Source: Stentor roeselii
Lineage: Eukaryota > Ciliophora > Heterotrichea > Heterotrichida > Stentoridae
NCBI GenBank assembly: GCA_006503475.1
Contig: RSEH01000092.1
Coordinates: 1-64,000 of the forward strand
Reading direction: 5' to 3'
DNA: 64,000 bases
Shown: one piece after another, positions 13,494 to 23,299 of the stretch
How the letters are laid out: each line of letters starts with the position of its first letter
Position numbering within the stretch: position 1 is the stretch's first letter
The notes under the pieces: generated by a model
What the model was told of the DNA's origin: nothing
Seen by the model: the letters and a program-made list of their open reading frames with translations, nothing else
The model's database searches: none
Translations under genes and position numbers: made by a program

Positions 13494-14997
13494 TTATAGT
13501 CTAATGAAAATGGATCATTTGTAGACTAAGCTATTAGGGCTGATATGTATTTTTTTACTAATCAAATGATCAGATTTGCTGGTATAATATTCTTTAAGTA
13601 AACTTAAGCCTAGATCAGGATTAAGAAAGTCAACAGAACCAGTAAAATATAAAAATATAGAACTATGATTTATTATAATAAGATAATTAAATTATATTTT
13701 TAACAATTTTTACCTTAACTAATTCTTTGAAGAAAATCGCCTTCAGTTATTATAATTTCAAAGTTCATGATGAGTTTATTCGAATCTGTTTTACAAAACT
13801 CAGAATTTTTTAGATTTGGCTAAATTCTTAATATTTCCTGTTATTTAAACAATTTAAAACAAGTATTTATGATAGCATTTAAGTTGATGCTTCTTTTACC
13901 CTCAAACCAAGTATCTTGCCATTTGAATCTTATGAATATTTGTAAGTTTATGCTATTATCACTCTTAGTTTAGATAGGCTTGAACACGAGGATGGAAACA
14001 TAAAAAAATTTACCTTTAAACCGTGTTTTTTTTACCTTTGTGTACAATAGCTGACTATTCCTTATTTTGTAAGGGGTTCGATCTTCACTCTTGAAAATTA
14101 TCATCTAGAATACTGAAATGATAATTAATCAATTGTATATTGTACTAGCAAGCTAAGATTCTTATGATTAGATTATAGATATTTATAAACACACTTATTT
14201 ATAATAAAACTATACACAGATTGTGCTTATTGGAATTTATTATCAAAATATCAAAAATTCGTAGTAAACTCAGTTAACTTAAAATTGAAATTTTAATTAA
14301 GTTTCTTTCGCAACTCATAGGAGGATTATAAAGGACAAGTTAAAAAGATTAACAGTATTTTTAAAGACTTTACCTCAAACTAATCAAAATCATATAAAAA
14401 ATTTCTTATTTGAAGGCTATTCATCATTTAAATTCCTTAGGATTAATCATTCCCGATATTTACATATAATGTAAATTTCTAGATGGTATATTTTCATACA
14501 ACTATATATCGATTAACTTAAGTCTCTAGAATATATTTTAAACTTTGTGAATCAAGCATATTTATTTAAGAAATTTTTGCACTTAATAAGACGTTTCAGG
14601 TGAGACAATTATAGGAAATTAAGATAAAGCACATTACCTCTAGATCTGATTTTATATAGTTCCATTTACTTTTTTGATATAATATAACAAATATAAATGG
14701 TAAATTCAGTCTAATTTCTTTAAATATATTCATCCTAATTTCAAGTAATATATTGTTCGATTATTCATAAAGTTGATTATCAAAGTCTTGAGCAACTTGA
14801 AATATCCAAAAATTTATAATTTTTTTTTATTCTTTAATCCAACCAGCTCAATATATTCATGATACTAAATTATCATAAGATTGATTTATACTCAATACAA
14901 AAAGAGTTTCCAGACAAATCCATTCTTTTAGTACCCAAACTACTTTTTTTCAGAAAATATAGTCTCGATAGTAAAATTTAAAATTTCGATAAAAAAA
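13494..14997. other. Divergent intergenic region, AT-rich, no gene seen
   Basis: This 1.5-kb interval lies between the starts of the REJ gene (minus) and the sugar transporter (plus). It must contain both promoters. It is very AT-rich with frequent stops. A GGGGTTCGATCTTC stretch near 14073 was checked as a tRNA T-arm and rejected for lack of a cloverleaf. Confidence 0.6.
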
Positions 14998-16440
14998 ATG
15001 TTGGAGCGTAAACCTAAATCTCTGTCCCGAGTGTTTTGGAACGGAATCCATATCTCGATTTCCAATTTTATATTCGGATACACGATAGGTGTCTTCAATA
15101 CTTCACAAGAGAATGTTTCACACTCCATGGGCTGGTCGTCTACCGAAAAGAAGTTCTATGTGAGTTTGTTCAGCACGTTCATTCCAGTAGGAGCACTTGT
15201 CGGCTCAATTATCACAGCGTTTCTCAGCAACAATCTTGGAAGGCTCAAAACCGTCCTTATTTTGGATGTTATAGCCTTTGTAGGGTCAGTTATGTCAGCA
15301 TTTTCTATAACTACTGTGTTTGGAATAGGTAGATTTTTATGTGGGGTCTCCTGCGGAATCTGCTTGACCATTTCTCCGATTTACATTTCAGAAATGACTC
15401 CAGGTCGACTTATGGGAATGATTGGCCCGCTTATGGCAGTGATGCTCTCTATTGGGATGACCCTTTCGTACTCTTTCTCATTTGTACTTCCAGATGACAA
15501 CTACTCCCTGACTATTAATGAATTCTGGAGATTCATGTTTGTAGTTCCAGCAATATTTGCTCTTTATCAGGCGATATTTTTCATTTTTAGGATTAGGTAC
15601 GACACTCCTCTTTTTTATTTACGAACGAAAAATTTCGGGAAGTATAAACAGATCCTTTTGACCCTTTTTGAGGAAAAAGATATACCGACAGAAGAGGAGC
15701 TCGAAAATAATGATTCTCAATATACTGAGTTGAAAGATGAATCATCATTTAAAAGTTTGTTATGTGAAAGATCGAATTCTAAAATGTTAAGGATTGGGAT
15801 TCTTCTAGGAGTTTTTCAGCAATTCTCAGGAATTAATGTATTATTGTTTTACTCATTTACACTTTATCGAGAAATTGGACTCAGTGCTCTATCAGCAAAA
15901 ATATTTACCGTATCTATAGGCCTGACGTATCTAATTTCTAGTATAATTACAATTCTTATTCTGAAGTATGTTAGTAGAAAAACCTCCTTGATCTATGGCC
16001 ACTCACTTGTTTGCGCGATTCTCATAGTTATGGGCTTAGTTTCACAGTTTGCAAGTAATTTGTCTTACTTCCAAGCAGTACTCATAATTATTTTCATAGC
16101 TTTTTTTAATTTCGGTTTGAATGCAACGTTATGGAGCTACATAGGAGAAATTCAAACTCAAAGAGCTCTCACTTTAACTATTTCTTTCTCTAGCATCGCA
16201 AATATTTTCATTAACTATACCTTCCCTCTTTCAATCAGGCTTATTGAAGTTTATTACATTTTCTACTTTTTTGGATTTTGCATGCTTTTAGCAACGATTT
16301 ACGTTAAGTTTGACACTATTGAAACAACTGAAAAATCCAAAATTAAGGTGAAGATTGAGTTGACCAATAAATCTAATCATATTGGTACAGATGAATCTGA
16401 TATGAGTGAAAATCGAAAAATAAATAGATTAGTGAATTAG
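14998..16440 (+). CDS. MFS sugar-porter (GLUT-like) transporter, 480 aa
   Basis: A 12-TM major facilitator of the sugar-porter family. Residues 24-34 carry the TM1 motif FIFGYTIGVFN. The TM2-TM3 loop has the family G-R-x-K motif (LGRLKTV). TM7 carries the diagnostic sugar-porter signature VFQQFSGINVLLFYS. The central cytoplasmic loop (about residues 210-260) is acidic and the C-terminus is a short hydrophilic cytoplasmic tail with clustered K/E. Length is usual for the family. The ATG follows a run of A residues (GATAAAAAAAATG). It would move a hexose or polyol across the plasma or a vacuolar membrane; the substrate cannot be read. It stands alone, with long intergenic DNA on both sides. Confidence 0.88.
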   Translation: MLERKPKSLSRVFWNGIHISISNFIFGYTIGVFNTSQENVSHSMGWSSTEKKFYVSLFSTFIPVGALVGSIITAFLSNNLGRLKTVLILDVIAFVGSVMSAFSITTVFGIGRFLCGVSCGICLTISPIYISEMTPGRLMGMIGPLMAVMLSIGMTLSYSFSFVLPDDNYSLTINEFWRFMFVVPAIFALYQAIFFIFRIRYDTPLFYLRTKNFGKYKQILLTLFEEKDIPTEEELENNDSQYTELKDESSFKSLLCERSNSKMLRIGILLGVFQQFSGINVLLFYSFTLYREIGLSALSAKIFTVSIGLTYLISSIITILILKYVSRKTSLIYGHSLVCAILIVMGLVSQFASNLSYFQAVLIIIFIAFFNFGLNATLWSYIGEIQTQRALTLTISFSSIANIFINYTFPLSIRLIEVYYIFYFFGFCMLLATIYVKFDTIETTEKSKIKVKIELTNKSNHIGTDESDMSENRKINRLVN

Positions 16441-17017
16441 TAGATAATCTTCTTATAAGGTTGTTTAATGAATGTTAATCACAATGAATCAGTTACTAGT
16501 ATATTTAAATTGAATTAGTTAATTCATTTAAATATAACCCTATTAAAGGTTTCTATAAATGTAGGTCAAAGTAAGAAAAGAAGAATATAATATTTATAAA
16601 TTAATTTATGATAGAGTTCAATAATTATGAATGATAAAGTAGCCTACACCTGATACTAAGTCACTTCAGAATAAATTTAACATAAGTGAATATACCATCA
16701 TCTGGATGAGTTGATCTTGACTGAATGTATAATAAAAGGCCCTAGTGCATCCTCGACTAGCTTATACTGATCATAGTAACCATTAAAATTTATATAAATT
16801 TTGAACTGGGTAAGTCAGTCTGCTAATTAGCAGATACTTCTAATCTTTAATACTTCATCATGTTTTGAATTATTAAACAGCCCCAAATTTTGCAATCTAG
16901 CTTTTAAGTTCATGTAATTGTAGAACCAATAAGTTTTCAAGATTAAAAGTTCCAAGATAAGTCTCTTATTAACAAAATTTGAATTATTAAGTTAAAAGAA
17001 TGTATAAATTATCCTAA
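16441..17017. other. Convergent intergenic region, nothing recognised
   Basis: About 580 bp of AT-rich DNA between the 3' ends of the transporter and the first receptor-like gene. No open frame of note, RNA gene or clear repeat was seen. Confidence 0.6.
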
Positions 17018-17848
17018 TTAAGCCATAGACACATCAAGTGGTGTTGATTCTCCAATCTTAAATCTCAAAGCACTTCTGAATTCTTGATTTAATCCAAGAA
17101 CAACAAAATTAATGAATCCAATAAGATTAATCAGAAAAGAAGCGAATCTTTCATAACCCCAAGAAGTTTCATAACCCAGAGCTCGACATAGCCTCGAAAT
17201 GAACATAAAAATATAAGCAAAGAAAATGATCAAAGGATAGACTTGCAATCTTAAAACATGCCATTCAATACTTCGATTGTTCATCTTTCTCAACTTGTAT
17301 AGTTTGAAGACTTTCCAAGACACAAAACATCCAAGCCCACAGGAAATGAAGAAGAAAATATAAGATGTTAAGAATTCTTGTAAAAAAAATTCTTTTATTC
17401 CAATATTTACATCAATCCAACACCAATAATCAGCTTTCTTGTACAAGTCCAGAGTACCTAATAGAATGGAAATCATAAAACTCACTGAAAAGGTTATAAT
17501 TAAGGCTTTTTTTAGGTTTATTGCTTGGTTTTGGTATTTTCCTAAACAGATTGTCCTGTAAACAAATAATGAAAACCAAGAAATCCAGATCAATTCACTC
17601 ACTGTGAAGAATTGCTCTAAAGAACCTAAAAATCTGCATATCCACTCCGTGCTTCCCATTAAGTAAATTGGAATCAATTTGTTTAAACAAAGAATCATGT
17701 CAAACAGCTGGAATATCGCTATCAGATTCATTGATACTTTTTGACGAAGGGCTTCACATCGTAAAAAGTAGAATAAGAAAGTTGCAGAAGACATTGAACT
17801 GATTGAGCACGCGATCATGATTGTAATGTATTCATTTTTTGATGACAT
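17018..17848 (-). CDS. 7TM receptor-like protein, paralog A (cAMP-receptor/class E-like), 276 aa
   Basis: Seven hydrophobic segments and a short charged C-terminal tail, starting MSSKNEYITIMIACSIS. It is the first of three adjacent same-strand paralogs that share a TM1-TM2 block (F-L/F-R/K-x-x-A-L-R-x-K-V-S-M-x-L-I-A-I-F-Q-L-F-D-M-I), an I-W-I/F-x-W-F/Y-S-L-F-V/I-Y-R/K-x-x-C-L stretch in TM3, and a TM7 block L-I-N-x-x-G-x-I-N-F followed by x-G-x-x-x-E-F-R-x-A-L-x-F-K-V/I-G. The topology and the TM2 style resemble slime-mould cAMP-receptor-like GPCRs, a family known in protists. Ligand and G-protein coupling cannot be read. No intron was needed. Confidence 0.65.
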   Translation of the reverse strand: MSSKNEYITIMIACSISSMSSATFLFYFLRCEALRQKVSMNLIAIFQLFDMILCLNKLIPIYLMGSTEWICRFLGSLEQFFTVSELIWISWFSLFVYRTICLGKYQNQAINLKKALIITFSVSFMISILLGTLDLYKKADYWCWIDVNIGIKEFFLQEFLTSYIFFFISCGLGCFVSWKVFKLYKLRKMNNRSIEWHVLRLQVYPLIIFFAYIFMFISRLCRALGYETSWGYERFASFLINLIGFINFVVLGLNQEFRSALRFKIGESTPLDVSMA

Positions 17849-17979
17849 TTGCTTCTAAAATATATTCAGGTATTTTAAATTATTCCTTTGAAAATATCTT
17901 ATTTAAATGGTTTTACATCCAAGGTGACACCCAGATCAGTTTAAATTAACTATCATTCAAAAAATACCTACTTAAGTAA

Positions 17980-18783
17980 TTAATTTAGCACTTCCATCCC
18001 AACTTTAAACTTCAAAGCATTTCTAAATTCTTTCATAAAACCAACTGTGATAAAATTGATGAGTCCATAAGAATTTATAATAAATATAGAAAACTGCTCA
18101 TATTTTTCAGGTACAGGCTGACTAGTTGCTTGAAAAACTCTAATAATAAAATTGAAAATATAAGAAATTATAACAATTAAAGGATAAACTTGAAATTTTA
18201 ATATTTCCCAGTTAAACTCTTTAGAATTTTTGTATAATATTCTATAAGCTTTATAAGTGATAAAGATACCCCAGCCACCAATCATGAATGAAGGAAAATA
18301 ATACAATAAAAACCTAAAGAAAAAATATAATAAACTATTTTCATGTGTAGGCTCACAATAATATTCTTCTGATTTATAAGAATCGACGAATGCAAAGATG
18401 ATAGCTATTGGGGCACTTATCAATAAAGTTATACTTAATGATTTTTTAATTTCAATAGCTTCATTCTGATCTATATCTAAACAAAATTTTTTATAGATAA
18501 ACAAGGAATACCAAAAAATCCAAATCACTTCACTTGTTCTCAATAGCTGCTCTATAAATTCTTTTAATTTGCAGGCTGCAATTGGGTTGTGATAAAGGTA
18601 AGCTGGATTTAATTTGTTCAAAGACATTATTAAATCGAATAATTGAAAGATAGCGAGAAGTTTCATTAATACTTTTTCACGTAGGGCATTTTTTTTTAGA
18701 AAGCAAATCAAGAAGATTGCAGATGAAACTGCACTCAAAGAGCATGAGATAAGTGTTACTATATATATAGATTCACCAGACAT
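17980..18783 (-). CDS. 7TM receptor-like protein, paralog B, 267 aa
   Basis: Second member of the tandem trio, starting MSGESIYIVTLISCSLS and ending KFKVGMEVLN. It keeps the TM2 block (MKLLAIFQLFDLIMSLNKL), the TM3 IWIFWYSLFIYKKFCLD stretch and the TM7-tail block GLINFITVGFMKEFRNALK. It is the most divergent of the three in the TM4-TM5 loop, which is shorter and has lost the CW pair near the TM4-TM5 junction (YYCEP instead of YWCWI). 131 bp separate it from paralog A. The start ATG lies in AATAAATG. Same functional uncertainty as paralog A: a surface receptor is likely, the ligand is unknown. Confidence 0.62.
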   Translation of the reverse strand: MSGESIYIVTLISCSLSAVSSAIFLICFLKKNALREKVLMKLLAIFQLFDLIMSLNKLNPAYLYHNPIAACKLKEFIEQLLRTSEVIWIFWYSLFIYKKFCLDIDQNEAIEIKKSLSITLLISAPIAIIFAFVDSYKSEEYYCEPTHENSLLYFFFRFLLYYFPSFMIGGWGIFITYKAYRILYKNSKEFNWEILKFQVYPLIVIISYIFNFIIRVFQATSQPVPEKYEQFSIFIINSYGLINFITVGFMKEFRNALKFKVGMEVLN

Positions 18784-18884
18784 TTATTAATTAAATTTTA
18801 TTGTCTTTTGCATACTACCTGAACTTTACTAAACTTAAATCTCACTTCCATTGGATTCAAGACAAAAATTTACTATTTACTAAC

Positions 18885-19703
18885 TCAAATAACTAATGGA
18901 GTTTCTTGCCCAACTTTGAATTTTAAAGCAGTTTTAAACTCTCTTGTAAATCCTAAAACAATAAAGTTAATAAGCCCAATTGAATTAATCAAACAAGATG
19001 AAAATTCTGCAAAGGCTTCTGGGACCTCCTTATCAGAAGCCTCCCTAACCCGAGTGATAAACATAAAAATATATGCAAAAAACATAATAATCGGGTAAAT
19101 TTGCAGTCTAAAAATATTCCAGTCTACAATTCGAGAGTTTTTAAGAATAATAAAATAGACTTTCAAAGTGACTATAACCCCCCAGCCACAAGAAATAAAC
19201 ATAAAAACATAAGAACCTAAAAATCCGACAAGAAAAAACCGTAATTGTCCTTTACCCATATTGATCCAGCACCAGTAAGTACTTGCATGGTATAGCCCCA
19301 AAAAAGCAAAGAATATTGCAATGATAAAGCTTAAAAGTAAGGTAAAAATTATAGTTTTAGTTATATTGATCGCTTCGTTTTGATCTTTACCCAGACAAAT
19401 TTTTCTGTAAACATATAAAGAAAACCAAAACATCCAAATCAACTCACAAGTAGAAAAAAACTGCTCATTAAAGCCTAAAAGTGCACAAATATCTTCTTGT
19501 CTCTTTCGGGGAAACAAGTAAAAGGGAATCAAAGTATTAATTGACAGGATCATATCGAAAAGCTGAAAAATTGCAATCAACCTCATCGAGACCTTCTCTC
19601 GAAGTGCATTACAACTGATGAAATAAAAAAGAAAAATACCTGAAGCCAATATACTGGCAGAACAAGATAAAATCGTAAGAAAAAAATCATTTTTGTCTTT
19701 CAT
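18885..19703 (-). CDS. 7TM receptor-like protein, paralog C, 272 aa
   Basis: Third member of the trio. The open frame extends further upstream to 19787, but the start MKDKNDFFLTILSCSAS at 19703 aligns exactly with the starts of the other two copies and avoids overlap with the gene upstream, so I use it. Seven hydrophobic segments, YWCWIN between TM4 and TM5, and the conserved LINSIGLINFIVLGFTREFK block before a short tail are visible. 101 bp separate it from paralog B. It is closest in sequence to paralog A, suggesting stepwise local duplication. Confidence 0.62.
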   Translation of the reverse strand: MKDKNDFFLTILSCSASILASGIFLFYFISCNALREKVSMRLIAIFQLFDMILSINTLIPFYLFPRKRQEDICALLGFNEQFFSTCELIWMFWFSLYVYRKICLGKDQNEAINITKTIIFTLLLSFIIAIFFAFLGLYHASTYWCWINMGKGQLRFFLVGFLGSYVFMFISCGWGVIVTLKVYFIILKNSRIVDWNIFRLQIYPIIMFFAYIFMFITRVREASDKEVPEAFAEFSSCLINSIGLINFIVLGFTREFKTALKFKVGQETPLVI

Positions 19704-19746
19704 GATTTTACAATCACCACATTTCATACCCAGAGAAATCTCTAAA

Positions 19747-20598
19747 TTACATAAAACTCCCAACCTTTCCAGTGACTTTCCCTTCATTCACCGGCGCGAC
19801 CCACTCATAAAATATTCTAGGTCTATAACTGACTCGATTAACCCTCTCAACCCCTTTAAGTACCTTGGGCGTATTATCATTACTTTTTCCTTTCTCATCT
19901 CCAGACCCTTCAAACAAAAACAGTCTTTTCTCTTCCTTAGTCATCGAAGAATACGCTGGACTCAAGTCTCTTGACTTGCTTTCTTCAAAAGAGTTTTTTT
20001 TTGCAAGCATCCAAGATGGAGCAAGAGCCGAGACCTGATGAACGTCGAAGCCAGGACCTTCGAAAGGTCCTTTTTTCCCTGCTCGATTTTTTCTGTTTTT
20101 TGATTTTTCTGAAATAAAAATCCACCCGTTTAACTTACTGAGAACTGAGATCCGGCCGTCGTCGTTGTTTTGTTTGCAGCTTGGAACTGGAATTCGGAAC
20201 CAGTCTGGACTTTCTTCGGAGTTACGAGCTAAACGGTCTGGGTAAGGACCGCAGGCGGATGAACTGCTGTCGATCACTGATGATGCACGGAGGGGCTTTA
20301 CTGGGATTAGAATTTCTGAATGATTTGAAAAATCGCTTTCTTTTGTTATTATTGATACTTTTGAAACGTGGGAAAGATTTGAAGCTTTTGATGCTCGGGC
20401 TAAACTTTTGCTTACTGAGGATCTTTGGTCTAAGTCTTTGGAACAGTCAACCTGCGAATTTCTCTTAGACTTCAAAGTATTAAGTCCAGTAGTCCTAAGT
20501 GGCAAATGTTTATTCTTCGAGACAGCCGAAGGTAAAGGCGAATGATCAGAGCTTCTAAGCGGACTATTAGCAGGAAGAAAATTGTAAGCGTCTTTCAT
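19747..20598 (-). CDS. Uncharacterised basic Ser-rich protein, 283 aa
   Basis: I do not recognise a domain. The protein starts MKDAYNFLPANSPLRSSDHS; an open frame extends upstream to 20736 but would overlap the end of the neighbouring gene, so the ATG at 20598 is preferred. It is rich in Ser, Lys and Arg, with several S-x-x-S clusters in residues 50-110, a short hydrophobic WIFISEK element in the middle, and a less disordered C-terminus with YRPRIFYEWVAPVNEG. No signal peptide or TM helix is evident. Likely an intracellular, largely disordered protein of ciliate-restricted type. It sits 43 bp upstream of receptor-like paralog C, on the same strand. Confidence 0.55.
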   Translation of the reverse strand: MKDAYNFLPANSPLRSSDHSPLPSAVSKNKHLPLRTTGLNTLKSKRNSQVDCSKDLDQRSSVSKSLARASKASNLSHVSKVSIITKESDFSNHSEILIPVKPLRASSVIDSSSSACGPYPDRLARNSEESPDWFRIPVPSCKQNNDDGRISVLSKLNGWIFISEKSKNRKNRAGKKGPFEGPGFDVHQVSALAPSWMLAKKNSFEESKSRDLSPAYSSMTKEEKRLFLFEGSGDEKGKSNDNTPKVLKGVERVNRVSYRPRIFYEWVAPVNEGKVTGKVGSFM

Positions 20599-20638
20599 AA
20601 TCCAAATTATGAACTTCACGATTAAACTTATCCTAATC

Positions 20639-21424
20639 CTACTTATTTCTAGGTTTTGCAAGTTCCGACAAGAATCCAGGTCGAACCTGAACCGTTTGAA
20701 CAGAAGCTTTAACCGGCTGACTGCTCGACTTATCATTCGCGACTCCCTTCAAGAGAAAAGCAAGACTTTTATCTTCCTTCGAGTCTTTCCCAGTCTTCAC
20801 TTCTTCTTCACGTCGCCTTCCAGAGTCCCTTTCATTCATTCCTTTGACTCCCGCAGAAGCCCTTCGATTATTGTTCAGTTCAGGAGGCCTCTGCTGGATT
20901 TCAAAGTCCTGAGGGTCGATTTTCTTTGGTTTAAAAGTGCATCCGTCGAGTTCTTGGTCTTTTTTCGCTTTTCGTTGTTCTTCAAGTTTCTTTTCTTTTT
21001 GCTCTTTCCAGTACTTTGACCTTTCGTGGATGTTCATTGATTTCAAGTCCGGCTCGCATGGAGGAGGCTCTGACATTTCAAGTTGTTTCATGATGTTTAC
21101 TGAAATTCGCACCGGTTCAGGCTCCACTGGCTGAACAGGCTTTGATGATTCGATTTGATAGGTTTTCGCTTCGTATTTCGAAATCAAGTCCATCCTTTCT
21201 CTTTTCATGTTCTCTGCGATTTTACGTGATTTCTCGTTTATTGTCGGAACTGACTTCATTTCTTGCATTTCTCGAGCTTTTTGAGTGATTTTCAAAGTGT
21301 TTATCTTTGCTGATGAGGTCGTGCCTCGGTCAAGTAGTGTATCGATCCTTGATGAGGATGAAGATTTTTTTGGGCCAGCAGGCCCCTGGCGATACCCTAA
21401 AAGACTATAAATATCATTTTCCAT
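20639..21424 (-). CDS. Uncharacterised charged coiled-coil protein with CTFKPK motif, 261 aa
   Basis: Starts MENDIYSLLGYRQGPAGPKK and ends FLSELAKPRNK. The centre (about residues 45-170) is rich in E, K and R and likely helical or coiled coil. DGCTFKPKKIDP near residue 155 is a short motif that recurs in many ciliate and flagellate basal-body or axonemal proteins as C-T-F-x-P-x; this is a weak hint at a cytoskeletal role. A basic C-terminus follows. 40 bp separate its stop from the ATG of the downstream same-strand gene. Function not assigned. Confidence 0.6.
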   Translation of the reverse strand: MENDIYSLLGYRQGPAGPKKSSSSSRIDTLLDRGTTSSAKINTLKITQKAREMQEMKSVPTINEKSRKIAENMKRERMDLISKYEAKTYQIESSKPVQPVEPEPVRISVNIMKQLEMSEPPPCEPDLKSMNIHERSKYWKEQKEKKLEEQRKAKKDQELDGCTFKPKKIDPQDFEIQQRPPELNNNRRASAGVKGMNERDSGRRREEEVKTGKDSKEDKSLAFLLKGVANDKSSSQPVKASVQTVQVRPGFLSELAKPRNK

Positions 21425-21835
21425 TATTTATTAGAACTAAAATAAATAGTCATATCTTATTCAAGTTGATTACCATCTTCTAATAGAAATAATCCTAAAT
21501 TATCCAATATAAAACACCCTAGAAGTCTTAGAATATGAGCATTGTAAATTATTGTGAAATAAAACCTTAATCTCGAAGATTTTCCTGATATTTCAATAAA
21601 CGTATTTTATTAGCTCGAATAAAGCTATTTATTCATTTTTCAAAATCCATCAAAATCATACTAAAATTTTCCTAAACCAGTTATCTCTATAAAAATTTCC
21701 TTCACCAAAATCTATCCAAAATCAACAAGTATCGAAATAAAACCCTTATTCTTTAAACGATTTTATTGGGTAAACTAATTGAAATTGAAGCTTTCATCCT
21801 CCAAGGCAAATGATTGACGCAAGATGGTTATTAAT
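21425..21835. promoter_or_regulatory. Divergent spacer, shared promoter region
   Basis: 411 bp between the starts of the coiled-coil gene (minus) and the CDPK gene (plus). The right half is markedly poor in G on the plus strand (for example 21640-21770), as in other regions upstream of genes here. No open frame of note. Confidence 0.4.
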
Positions 21836-23299
21836 ATGGGTTGCGCTCCATCAAGAAAAAAACGAACAGGAATCATGAAACCCCTGACGCCTCCATCACT
21901 GGTAATCCTTCCAGGGACCTTCATAAAAATAAACGAAAACGGTTTCAATGACGTTTACGAGACCGGCTCAAAGCTAGGCTCAGGAGCCTACGCAGAAGTT
22001 TGCTTCTGTACTCATAGAAAACATCATGCGAATCGAGCAGTGAAAATTATAAACAAGCATATGCTAAATTCCGAAGAAGTGAAAGCACAGTTCATTCAAG
22101 AAATCGAAATTCTGAAGCTCTTAGACCATCCGAATATTGTAAGAGCATATGAATTCTTTGAAGACGACTACAGGTATTATATTGTCATGGAACATTGCAA
22201 AGGTGGTGAGTTGTTTGATGAAATTTTGAAAAAGCAGCAGTTTTCTGAGTATAAAACTGCACAGATGATGAAGCAGGTCTTTTCATGCATAGCTTATTTA
22301 CACGGGATCGGGGTATCCCATCGCGATATCAAGCCAGAAAACCTACTTTTAGAAGAAAAAGAAGACATTTTGAATATCAAGCTAATCGACTTCGGAGTAG
22401 CAATAAAAATCGACAAGGCAGGGATGACAGGTATGATCGGCACACCTTCTTACCTAGCACCAGAGGTCCTTTCCGGCAAATACAACGAAAAATGCGACGT
22501 GTGGAGTGCAGGAGTCTTGATGTACATCTTACTATGCGGGTGTCCCCCATTCCAAAACGAAAACCAAGAAGAAATGTACGAAAGCATCAAAGAATGCAAC
22601 TTCATCCTCGAAGGATACGAATGGGACGACATCTCCGAAGACGCAAAAGACTTAATCCGAAAAATTCTCGTTCCACAAAAATCAAGACTTTCAGCAGAAA
22701 AAGCTCTTCAGCACAAATGGCTTCAAAATCAACTAAAACAAGACAAAAAGTCCCCCGAGTCCTTAAAAGCTGTACTTGACAAACTTGTAGACTTCAACGA
22801 AAACAACAAACTTCAAGAAGCGACTAAACTTTTCATCATCACTCAGCTTATGTCAACAAAAGAAATCAAAGAAGCCAGAGACATCTTCAAAGAACTTGAC
22901 GAAAACGGTGACGGGAAACTCAGTCGACAGGAACTTTTGAACGGGTACAAAAAATTCATTCCTGCGAAAAGTGCTGAAGCTTTAGTTGACAAGATCATGA
23001 AAGAAGTTGATTCTGATAACTCGGGTTTTATTGATTACAATGAGTTTCTTAAAGCTGCAATCGATATTAAAACATTTGCATCTCCGGAGTACCTTCAAAA
23101 CGCTTTCAGTCTTTTTGACCGTGACGGGTCTGGAAAGATTTCAATTGAAGAACTGAAGATTGTCCTCGGACAGGACAGGGACCCTGAAGTCTTTGATGAG
23201 ATTATTAAGCAAGTCGATCAGAATGGAGACGGGGAAATCGATATTGAGGAATTCGCTGCAATTTTAAAGAATATGAAAGTAAATAAACTGGATAATTAA
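21836..23299 (+). CDS. Calcium-dependent protein kinase (CDPK), 487 aa
   Basis: Ser/Thr kinase fused to four EF hands. I take the second ATG (21836) as start because it gives MGCAPSRKKR, a classic N-myristoylation plus palmitoylation signal; the ATG at 21824 would bury it. The glycine loop LGSGAYAEV (residue 47 on), catalytic Lys70, HRDIKPENLLLE, DFG in LIDFGVAIKI and APEVLSGKYNEKCDVWS are all present. A junction helix precedes four canonical EF loops beginning DENGDGKL, DSDNSGFI, DRDGSGKI and DQNGDGEI. All calcium ligands look intact. It transduces Ca2+ signals at membranes and is widespread in ciliates, plants and apicomplexans. The next gene begins directly after its stop. Confidence 0.95.
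   Translation: MGCAPSRKKRTGIMKPLTPPSLVILPGTFIKINENGFNDVYETGSKLGSGAYAEVCFCTHRKHHANRAVKIINKHMLNSEEVKAQFIQEIEILKLLDHPNIVRAYEFFEDDYRYYIVMEHCKGGELFDEILKKQQFSEYKTAQMMKQVFSCIAYLHGIGVSHRDIKPENLLLEEKEDILNIKLIDFGVAIKIDKAGMTGMIGTPSYLAPEVLSGKYNEKCDVWSAGVLMYILLCGCPPFQNENQEEMYESIKECNFILEGYEWDDISEDAKDLIRKILVPQKSRLSAEKALQHKWLQNQLKQDKKSPESLKAVLDKLVDFNENNKLQEATKLFIITQLMSTKEIKEARDIFKELDENGDGKLSRQELLNGYKKFIPAKSAEALVDKIMKEVDSDNSGFIDYNEFLKAAIDIKTFASPEYLQNAFSLFDRDGSGKISIEELKIVLGQDRDPEVFDEIIKQVDQNGDGEIDIEEFAAILKNMKVNKLDN

Noticed and set aside
14060-14090. tRNA T-arm-like GGGGTTCGATCTTC
   Set aside because: No matching acceptor, D or anticodon stems could be folded around it.
19704-19787. Longer N-terminus for receptor-like paralog C
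   Set aside because: Extra residues have no counterpart in paralogs A and B and would overlap the end of the upstream gene.
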